64,000 bases of DNA from Pteria penguin (Eukaryota > Mollusca > Bivalvia > Pterioida > Pteriidae): positions 12,756,494 to 12,820,493 of the forward strand of contig CM068590.1 in the NCBI GenBank assembly GCA_035048485.1, written 5' to 3'. The notes under the pieces are model-generated. The model saw nothing but the letters and a program-made list of their open reading frames with translations. It had not been told where the DNA came from and did no database searches. Positions 56,256-64,000 of the stretch are shown piece after piece (within the stretch, counting starts at the first letter, position 1; each line of letters begins with the position of its first letter). A program made the position numbers and the translations under genes.

Positions 56256-57165
56256 CTTTTTATTGTTATTTGCACATTATAAGAACACATTGACACCATT
56301 CCTTACACCTAGATGATAAATATGTATTACGTGTACTCCGTATACTTTCAATTACATTTATAAAGATATAAAGTATAGGTACTTGCGCATGGCCATCTGA
56401 TGCTTTCTGGAGAACGAACTGAAGCTTCTTGTTTTTTGGTTCATTCATTCTTCAGAATGCATCGGTCATACACCTCTTGAGTAAGTGGTTGGAGGGGCCA
56501 CCATTTTCGCTGTATCCCATGGGCCTCAAGTTGGTCCTGGGTCCAATCTAAAAAGTAGTTGTGTCGATGTCGTTCTGCCACAATTATGCATATATCATAG
56601 ACAGACATTTGAGGAGGGAATGGACGGAAAAGTGTGGATATACTCGCATTTTCAGCCATGTTTTCTATTTATCAGTAACGGAAGAATGATGATTTTTCCT
56701 GTTCTTGGTGATTTATATACAATTCTAATTTGTTTACTTTGATATAACTGCTTCCTTATTATGTTACCGATAATAATTGAAGAAACCAATTAACTAATTT
56801 ACAGCAACTGATCTTGGGTTAATTAAAAATCATCATAATTTGGGATGAACTGTGACTATTATAATCATGTTAATTAAATGAAATTAAGATGCTGCATATT
56901 ATGTGCTATATTTTATTGTTAACCATCATTATATTGTAATTAACATTATTTGTAATTATCTGTCACAACATTCTCATCATCAATTGTCGGTGTAATGGGA
57001 CTGTCGGCAAAGTAAAGTTTTTCTCATACTCATAATTATCTATCACAGCATTCTCATCATCAATTGTCGGTGTGATGAAAGATAAGTATGTTTGGCATAT
57101 ACTCATAATTATATTACAAGTTATCTTAAATAACGATAGATGACAAGTCTTATCACACTTCAACC
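56256..57165. other. Region between Gypsy and Merlin; small ORF and tandem repeat
   Basis: Two copies of ataattatct(g/a)tcaca(a/g)cattctcatcatcaattgtcggtgt lie at about 56952-56994 and 57039-57082. The small ORF is listed separately. The rest is AT-rich. Confidence 0.5.
56441..56659 (-). CDS. Hypothetical 72-codon ORF
   Basis: Intact frame from ATG 56659 in a favourable context (aaaacATGG): MAENASISTLFRPFPPQMSV...HNYFLDWTQDQLEAHGIQRK...YDRCILKNE. Composition looks like real protein (Trp, Asp, Gln-rich) but I recognise no family. It points away from the Merlin gene 500 bp to the right. Could be an accessory ORF of a transposon or a host exon. Confidence 0.3.
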   Translation of the reverse strand: MAENASISTLFRPFPPQMSVYDICIIVAERHRHNYFLDWTQDQLEAHGIQRKWWPLQPLTQEVYDRCILKNE

Positions 57166-57692
57166 ATGTCATTCTTCGAAAACACCTTAGCTCTTATCAT
57201 CTTCAATGAAGACACTTCCGTACTCCACGGATATCTGCGTCAACAAGGCCTCCTTGCTGATGAAATGAAATGCCGTCAATATCTCCTTCGATCGCAGCTT
57301 GCCAAGGTTGATGCCAAGAAAACCAGCGACTGTTACTCATGGCGATGCATAACAACCGTTGCACGAAACGCTTGACCCATACCACGATACGGAGCTCCAG
57401 CTTCTTTGAATCCACCCGTATCCCCCTGAACAAGTGGTTGCACTTGATCTTCCTATGGTATCAGGCAATTTCCGTGAAGACAGCGGTGGATACAACAGCT
57501 TTGGGCCGTTATCCAAGTCTTCCAGTACCTAAGAGACATCTGTACTAGGCAGCTGATGAAGAACAAGATTGTAGAGATATACGAGTCTCTTTTTCGACAC
57601 AAGCCCAAGTACCACTGAGGGCGCCACCCAAAGAAAGAACAATGGGTATTTGGTATGGTCGATACCAGCACCAAACCTGCCGTCAGCTATAT
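57166..57692 (+). pseudogene. Merlin-type transposase, N-terminal half
   Basis: Merlin is the eukaryotic relative of bacterial IS1016/IS1595-group transposases. ATG 57166 starts MSFFENTLALIIFNEDTSVLHGYLRQQGLLADEMKC; a frame change follows at about 57350, then SFFESTRIPLNKWLHLIFLW and FQYLRDICTRQLMKNKIVEIYESLFRHKPKYH, a stop, then GRHPKKEQWVFGMVDTSTKPAVSYI. The family's EIDES catalytic strand reads EIYES, so the first Asp is lost. Cut at 57692 by a CACTA-like element; the rest resumes near 61640. Confidence 0.85.
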
Positions 57693-59022
57693 CACTACTG
57701 GGTACAAAAACCCCGTTTTTCACTGCAAAACTCTGAAAAACACTGAAGTCTGCCTGAAAAACTCTGACAACACTGAAAAACTCTGAAGTCTATCCTGAAA
57801 AACACTGACGACCCTGAAAAACTCTGACGCCACTGAAAAACACTGACACCTACTGCGATGCCCTCCGGCCGTGCGATTGCAGCCTCGCGCACTTCTATAC
57901 GGTCCCTTCTATAAGCCCTATGAGCATTAAGGTATATAAAATGTGATCAGGTAATTAGTGGTGAATTAGAAAAAAAGGAGAAAATAAATAAAACATATCT
58001 CGCATGTTGTACGATGTTTTGAAGTGAAATTATTTTAACGATTCTCTAAAATTATTTTTACTGATGCATTATTCCTGTTCTGACTTATGTTTGTAAAAAT
58101 CACAGTATGATAACATGAATTATTAAACTAAAACAATTAACAAAATAAAAAAAAATACCCAAGAAACAAGAGAGAGGAGGGGGGGGGGGGGGCAACCCAA
58201 ACAAAACAAACCCAGCAGAGGCATACTACAATACAAAGGCTTTTCTTATCGAGATTTATATATACACTTGTATTTCCAAATTAAAATGTATGTACATATA
58301 TTCCTGGTAAATATAACTGTTTCATAACTGTGTATTAAATAGGTGAAGGAGAAATAAAAAAAAAGTAAAAAAAAAAAAAAACACAACTCCAGAACTCTAA
58401 ATTAGTGAATAAATACACATGTAATAAAATACTGAATAATAAATAAATAAATGAATGAACGAATAAATAAATAAATAATATTTGAATGTGATCAGTACCT
58501 ATTAATTTTATACGAAAAGCGAATTTAATACACCAGTATTGATAGCATATCGACCACAAAAGAAATCGCTTGTCATTCATTTTAGATAACACAATGCATG
58601 CTATTCCAATTCTATTGCAACATATAGAGACTGCACCCATGTATTGTCATGTGACGACGATAATTTTCACACAAAATTAAGATATACTGATTTAACCTTT
58701 GTTCTCATTATAACAGCGTAATATAATAAAGTTCAGAGGACATAACTTTCTTTAACAGAAAATTTTACGTGTTTACGCGTTGCTCTTTCATTCGAATGAC
58801 ATACGTAAATTGTCCTGTAAAATATTTCAGTGATTAAATATTCACTCGATATTCAATAATGTTGCTTGAAATAGCATCGAATAAGTTTCAATATATCATT
58901 GTAACAACGTATATGCCTTTTGTTATATCACTACGTACTTAATCTACATGTAAATCTATACAAGAAAATGATATTTTCTCTAACAGCAATCCCCCTTTCA
59001 ATCGGAGACTGTGTCCTCCTCC

Positions 59023-59062
<40 letters not shown>

Positions 59063-59672
59063 AGTTTTTTTCTTTCAAAAATTTATAGATCCGCCTATGA
59101 ACTGTATCTCCCTTATTACGTATTGTAACAATGTATCCAATAAGTGTCATGTATAGCAATGGCGGATACAAGGGCGCTCGCCCTGTTTTTTGGTACATAG
59201 AAGTCGAACATAAAAAAACCCTTGTCTTGTCACAACTAGCAAAGTATTTGACCCTTATTTTAAAAATGACATAAATTCAAATAAACCGTGTCATATTTAG
59301 AGCAGATACCTGGATCTGCCCCAAACACTGGATCCAAATCGTAAATTGTCGAGTAGAATGTTTGAATTGTAGTATATTTAAATTGAGACCATACAACCCC
59401 CTCCCCCCCCCCCTCTCATTATCTCCTATATTACGTATTATAACAATGTATCCAGTAAGTGTCATGTATAGCAGTGGCGGATACAAGGGCACTCGCCTTG
59501 TTGACTGGGACATAGAAGTCTTACATAAACTAGCCGTATTTGACCCTTATTTTCAAAATGACATAAATTCAAGTAAACAGTGTCATATTTAGAGCAGATA
59601 CCTGGATCTGCCTCAACCACCGGATCCAAATCTAAATTGTCGAGTAGGATGTTTAACTTATAGTATATTTAA
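57693..59672. mobile_element. Second CACTA-like copy, truncated
   Basis: Starts CACTACTGGGTAC at 57693 and carries the ctgaaaaac/actctg array, ctgcgatgccctccggccgtgcgatt and then the reverse complement of 39040 back to about 37320, including (AATA)n, tctattccaattct(a/g)ttgcaaca, a C-run (59026-59063) and two ggcggatacaag units. Ends at about 59672 (gagtaggatgttta...), so the far terminus is missing. No ORF. Confidence 0.85.
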
Positions 59673-61156
59673 ATCCAATGATCCAATTCAAATTGGTATA
59701 ATGACAAGTACTGGTCATAAGCTGCTCTGCTAATAGTGGAAATAGATGAACCCGTATCAAGAAGTGTCCTAAAATTGTGGTTTCCAATCCTCAATTCAAC
59801 TTCATTTGAGGAACCAACCATGGAAGTTTTCTTAGTAGTTGACCTCTGAGTATGGTGATTTATAATCCGAGCGTAGTAAGGCTCTTCGTCGATATAAAAC
59901 ATTCTGGAATGCTCCATGTTAACCGTGCAATCCCTCATAATGTGGCCATATTGTCTACATCTATAGCATATGGGACCCCTATTGTTGAAGTCTACCGTCT
60001 GGTCCCTGTCGATGGTGACTTCGTCGAGTTTAAAGGATTGGATGGTCCTCTGCCACGATTAAATCTGCTTCTATCGTTACTGCGTCCTCGACCACCATTG
60101 CCGCGATATCCGGATCTACCTCTGTAGTATCCAGAATTATTATGGTTACCATCGGCATCAGGCTGCTGGTATGCTGAGCTACGTTGATTATCCATGTCTC
60201 CCTTCATCTGATTCATCTGTGTCTGAAGATGATTAACAGTAGATGTCAATGCTTCAAGCTTCTTGGCAATGTCATCCAAGGACGTATGGGATACTGACTG
60301 CTGCTTGTTGGCCGCTTTCGTGTCAGTCTGACTTGCAGGAATAGTTGACTTAGTAGGTAACTGCAATTCCACTGCGAGTTTCCCTAAGTAATGTATCAAA
60401 ATCCTTGACGCTTTCATACTTAAAACGGACGGATGACTGCAACAATGGATCCTTCAAACCCGAAAAGAACTTCGAACATAGCATGGTATTCCTTTCATCA
60501 CTGGATAAGAGTCCTCTCTCCACAGGAATTTGTAATAAATTCTCCAGCCTAGTTCCATACTCGGCTACACTTTCATCTGAACTCTGTGACTGTTTGTAAA
60601 AAGTCTCTAACAGTGCTTCCTTATTGCGCACATTTCCGGATATACTTTCCATTTTCTGAACTATGGACTCTGGTGTAACATCTTCACCCATGCTGACTAA
60701 GATAGATCGTGCCTTCCCTCGCAATGAATTCCGTATAGACTGACGGATAGCGTATAACGGATAGGCCTCTTCGTGAATCAGACATCTAACATCGTATTTC
60801 CAAACGTCGAAAGTGACCTCTCCACTTCTATTCTCGCCAGAAAACGGTGGTAGGTTAGGCCGATACGGAAATAAATATGCATCCTGTGATTTCGGTGTAG
60901 GAGGTGGTGGTCTAGGTGGTGGCTCTTCAGAATCATTACAGGATTTACCACTAGTCTTTGCCTTCTGTGATGATGAAGACTTCAAAGACTGCAACTCGAT
61001 TTTAGGAATCACATGATAGTCAGTCTGAGAATTAATGTAATCAATGATTAACTGTAAATCCATCTCTCCACCTTGTTCCTTCTTATCACCCTTCACAGAT
61101 CCTTCTTCTCCAGATGCCATAATTAAGTAATCCGCAAACACAGTATCTAATATCAA
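59673..61156 (-). pseudogene. Gypsy gag and protease block
   Basis: Gag starts at ATG 61121 (MASGEEGSVKGDKKEQ) or at 61156; a Pro-rich patch is followed by the capsid text PFSGENRSGEVTFDVWKYDV...LRGKARSILVSMG...SVAEYGTRLENLL. After a frame change near 60380 come an Arg/Gly-rich segment (60000-60140), a zinc knuckle CYRCRQYGHIMRDC (CCHC, about 59935-59975) and the protease FRTLLDTGSSISTISRAAYDQY at 59690-59770. The protease/pol end is cut at 59672 by the CACTA-like copy. Gag resembles the ZCCHC12/Gypsy group. Confidence 0.85.
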
Positions 61157-61639
61157 TGGTATAAAGTGTTCAAGAATGCACTACAGGTGAGCTAAGCACG
61201 GTCAGGTGAGCTAAACACACTCCACATGAGATGACAGTACATCCAGGTGAGATAATGTACCTCCAATTCCAGGTGAGCTATAGCAACCACGTAGACTAGA
61301 AGGTATACAACCGGCAAGGTATCGTATATGTGCAGGTGTACCCCAATGGACGGACATCAACACAATACATAGCTATATGACGGACGGACAGGTATCGCTA
61401 GTTGATAATGTCATCATATAAAGACGAACAGATGTACAGTCCTATTCATGGATACCAGTCATCAGCTTCCATAAGACAGACAATGCGTTGTTCTGTGCCG
61501 GTGGTATGGCAATAGGTAAAAAAAAATCTACGTTACCCAATGTCTTGAAGCTGCTTGCTATTACCTTGGTTATACAGACGCTTGTAGGTAGGCAAGAACT
61601 GCTGACGTCACCACTCTTTGTAGTCCCTAGGTGGGCTCC
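61157..61639 (-). other. Probable 5' untranslated/LTR part of the Gypsy block
   Basis: Holds repeated caggtgagctaa motifs (61185-61280) and no ORF. The right boundary is set by where Merlin coding resumes (about 61640). LTR ends cannot be fixed because no partner copy is present. Confidence 0.45.
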
Positions 61640-61937
61640 ATTTTGAAACGTATGAGATGCTGACACACTATCGTCGCCCGTATAAATTGAACCAGGCCAG
61701 TGGCGAGCATACAACAGAATAAGCGAATTGGGGCTAACACACGAGACAGTGAACCACTCCCTGAACTTTGTAGATCCCGAAACTGGCGTCCATACCCAAA
61801 CAATCGAATCATACTGGGGTAGATGCAAGGCCAGATTTAAGACAATGAGGGGAACAACAGAGCAAATGCTGCCATCCTATTTGGACGAATTCATGTGGAG
61901 AGACCGGCATGGAGGCAATGCTGAGTCAACATTCTAG
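61640..61937 (+). pseudogene. Merlin-type transposase, C-terminal part
   Basis: Frame text DADTLSSPV, stop, IEPGQWRAYNRI, then LTHETVNHSLNFVDPETGVHTQTIESYWGRCKARFK and SYLDEFMWRDR, ending at 61937. Matches the end of Merlin/IS1595-like transposases, with the Glu of TIES as third catalytic acid. The segment normally holding the second Asp, between IEPG and QWRAYN, looks deleted. It is the partner of 57166-57692. Confidence 0.8.
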
Positions 61938-62421
61938 AGCAAATATCCACATTTTACCCTGTTTAATGTGTGATATGTCTCAATACTACAAACGGCCGTT
62001 TTCACGGCCACCATATTGTTCGAAAAGTAGCCTTTGGCGCTTTAACAATTCTATCATTACTTTGAATCCTCATAATTGTTATTTTTATTCTATATTTCTA
62101 AATGTATGACTTTTATTTTATCACCAACATTAATGTACAAGTCTCAAAATACGTACTTGAAAAGAAATACATGTCTTCTCTTTATTCCAGTCCATTTAAT
62201 CTTACATTAAAAAGAAACAAAATATTTTTTGATAAAAAAATCGATTTCATTCTTAACACAAAGATACTTGTAAATCCAGTATTCCACCAGAATATTAAGA
62301 AACAAGCTTTTAAAAACACATAGATAGATTATTTAATCTTTACACAATGATACTAGTGTTGCCAGTATTCTTGATTAAAGGATAATGGAACGAATTTAAA
62401 TCTAGTATTCTTAAGGATACT
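61938..62421. other. No recognisable gene
   Basis: AT-rich flank of the Merlin copy; Merlin terminal repeats could not be identified by eye. Confidence 0.4.

Positions 62422-62496
<75 letters not shown>
62422..62496. repeat. (TA)n microsatellite
   Basis: About 75 bp of uninterrupted AT dinucleotides directly before LINE coding text. Confidence 0.95.
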
Positions 62497-62500
<4 letters not shown>

Positions 62501-63307
62501 GCCGGAAAGTACAGAATATGAAAAACGGAAACTTCAGTTGTGTTTAAATAATATATTTCAGTGGTCAATTGAAAATGGTTTTAAATTTTCGAAAAATAAA
62601 ACTTCTTGTGTGCATTTCTGCCAATATAAACGAATGCATACTGACCCTGAACTTTTTATGGACGGTAATAGAATAAATGTGGTAAATGAAGTTAAATTTC
62701 TTGGTGTTATATTTGATAAATGACTGTCTTTTATACCGCATATAAAGTCATTAAAAGTAAAGTGCTTAAAAGACTTAGATATATTAAAAGTTTTATCTAG
62801 TACAGAGTGGGTGCTGAAAGTAGATAGCTGGTTCGATCAAAGCTGGACTATGGTTGTATTGTTTATGGTTCGGCCAGAAAGTCCTATTTACAGCTTCTGG
62901 ACGCCATACATTACCAAGGCCTGAGATTAAATCTTGGTGCTTTCAGGACCTCACCTGTACAAAGTTTATACTCGGAAGCAAATGAACCATTTGTGAAGGA
63001 AAGAAGAGTTAAAATTAACATTACTATATGTCATTAAATTGTACGCAAACCCATAATCCTGCATTTAATCGTGTCTTTGAGCCGAAATATGAAATACAAT
63101 ATCATAAGAAACCAAATAACATTAAAACTATAGGCTTAGGTGTTAAACCACTTATCGAGGAGGCTGGCATCCCGCTATCTGATAAAGCTAAATACGAAAC
63201 ATCTTCTTCACCACCATAGCTGATGATCAGATTATGAGAAACTTGGTACTAGTCCTCTCCAATATCAACAAATGTTTTCGGGGATTGCGTCTGTGTACTC
63301 CGAGTAT

Positions 63308-63483
63308 TGGTTGGTTGGTTGGTTGATTGGTGTTTTACGTCGCTTTCAACAATATTTCAGTTATATCGCGACATGGAAGCAGGAGGTTACCAACCTCTTA
63401 AACATAGTGGCGCAGCCCGCGGATCGAACCCGGATCGTCGGCGCCGCAAGCCAAGCGCTTAACCACTACACCAAGCCTGCCCC
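63308..63483 (-). repeat. SINE-A, full-length, 12-bp target duplication
   Basis: Reads on the minus strand: head gtgtagtggttaagcgc (A box), gggttcgatccgcgg (B box), body cctcctgcttccatgtcgcgatataact, tail gaaagcgacgtaaaacaccaatc plus (AACC)n. TACTCCGAGTAT at 63296-63307 and 63484-63495. It interrupts LINE RNase H coding just before YYTDGSK. Confidence 0.95.
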
Positions 63484-63916
63484 TACTCCGAGTATAGACC
63501 ATATTATACAGATGGTTCTAAGGCTGATGATAGAGTTGCAGTAACAGATAACGACATTTCTCTATCCGTACGTTTACCTAATAATAGCTCTATATTAACT
63601 GCTGAAGCTAACACTATACTTTTAGCCCTTTCTCACATCGAAAGAAATATTCTAAAACTACCATTTATTCTGATTCTTTGTCGTGTCTTCAAGCTATTCA
63701 GTATTTCGAAACCAATAATCTATATGTTCTGAAGATTTTAAAGAAAGTTGATTTCCTGTTGACAAATAATTTGGAGGATGCATTGTGTTGGGTTCCAGAA
63801 CATATGGTTTTGGTTGGGAATGTTAGAGCTGATAAAATAGCAAAAGAAGCTGTATATAGATCTAATACTATGGGTAACATTCCATATTCCGACTTTAAAT
63901 CCTCTATTTTAAATTG

Positions 63917-63952
63917 TTGAAAGCGACGTAAAACACCAATCAACCAACCAAA
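63917..63952 (+). repeat. 36-bp SINE-A tail inserted with 14-bp duplication
   Basis: Only the last 36 bp of SINE-A (ttgaaagcgacgtaaaacac... plus caaccaacc) flanked by TCTATTTTAAATTG at 63903-63916 and 63953-63966. Removing it restores the LINE reading SSILNC|IENLTQEAW. Confidence 0.92.
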
Positions 63953-64000
63953 TCTATTTTAAATTGTATTGAGAACTTGACACAAGAAGCTTGGGATCAT

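Larger units (their letters stand above)
62497..64000 (+). pseudogene. LINE (Jockey/I-like) RT C-terminus and RNase H, SINE-interrupted
   Basis: RT end: ENGFKFSKNKTSCVHFCQ, NEVKFLGVIFDK and, past a stop, LSFIPHIKSLKVKCLKDLDILKVLSSTEW, then LRLNLGAFRTSP-like text and TKLYANPHNP-like text (63040). GLGVKPLIEEAGI (63130) leads to RNase H: YYTDGSKADDRVAV (first Asp, after the SINE), SSILTAEANTILLALSHIE (Glu), then SDSLSCLQAI-like text and ALCWVPEHMVLVGNVRADKIAKEA (His/Asp region). Shifts and stops throughout. It runs beyond the window. SINE-A copies interrupt it at 63308-63483 and 63917-63952. Confidence 0.8.

Noticed and set aside
58998..59198. ORF with a long Gly or Pro run
   Set aside because: Produced by the C-run of the CACTA-like copy; no conserved protein text around it.
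1..64000. Frame shifts in the transposon ORFs as sequencing error
   Set aside because: LTR pairs show no indels over 349 compared positions and the KptA ORF is open, so most breaks look genuine, although isolated errors cannot be excluded.

Overview
This is 64 kb of AT-rich eukaryotic DNA with long non-coding stretches, spliced exons, microsatellites and almost no intact host genes. tRNA-derived SINEs, DIRS and Gypsy retrotransposons, hAT, Merlin, MULE, THAP/DDE_4 and CACTA-like transposons, and a RAG1-like pseudogene together suggest a lophotrochozoan invertebrate, most likely a bivalve mollusc. That taxonomic guess is inference; no marker gene fixes the species.

Layout. 0-9 kb: tandem duplications, SINE fragments and a broken, spliced hAT (ZNF862/DUF4371-type) transposase gene at 2.5-6.2 kb, whose intron holds a 701-bp foldback element. 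At 8.4 kb is a 191-bp MITE with a clean target-site duplication. 10-13 kb: a decayed RAG1-like (RAG1L) gene with the N-terminal zinc region, RING/ZFA, nonamer-binding-like segment and the first half of the catalytic core; this is the most interesting item. 15-17.5 kb: DIRS-type gag and reverse transcriptase (RT), fused to a piece of a second RT family. 19-22 kb: a spliced THAP/DDE_Tnp_4 transposase. 22.4-32.4 kb: two nested LTR retrotransposons with recognisable LTR pairs, the inner one flanked by GTTAG duplications. 33.7-34.2 kb: an intact 180-codon ORF of the KptA/Tpt1 RNA 2'-phosphotransferase family. 35.1-39.4 kb: a 4.25-kb CACTA-like foldback element with TAA duplications. 40.2-43.4 kb: a LINE 3' end followed by a broken PHD-OTU-MULE transposase gene. 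43.5-53.8 kb: dispersed repeats, a minisatellite, two exon-like ORFs (one OB-fold-like), SINEs with perfect target-site duplications. 53.8-56.3 kb: a truncated minus-strand Gypsy element. 57.2-61.9 kb: a Merlin transposase gene split by a second CACTA-like copy and a Gypsy gag/protease block. 62.5-64 kb: a LINE with RNase H, itself hit twice by SINEs.

The window behaves as a stratified transposon graveyard. Insertion order can be read in several places from target-site duplications and from empty paralogous sites inside the same window. Frameshifts are common in the transposon ORFs. However, the two LTR pairs show no indels relative to each other and the KptA ORF is open, so raw sequencing error is unlikely to be the main cause.
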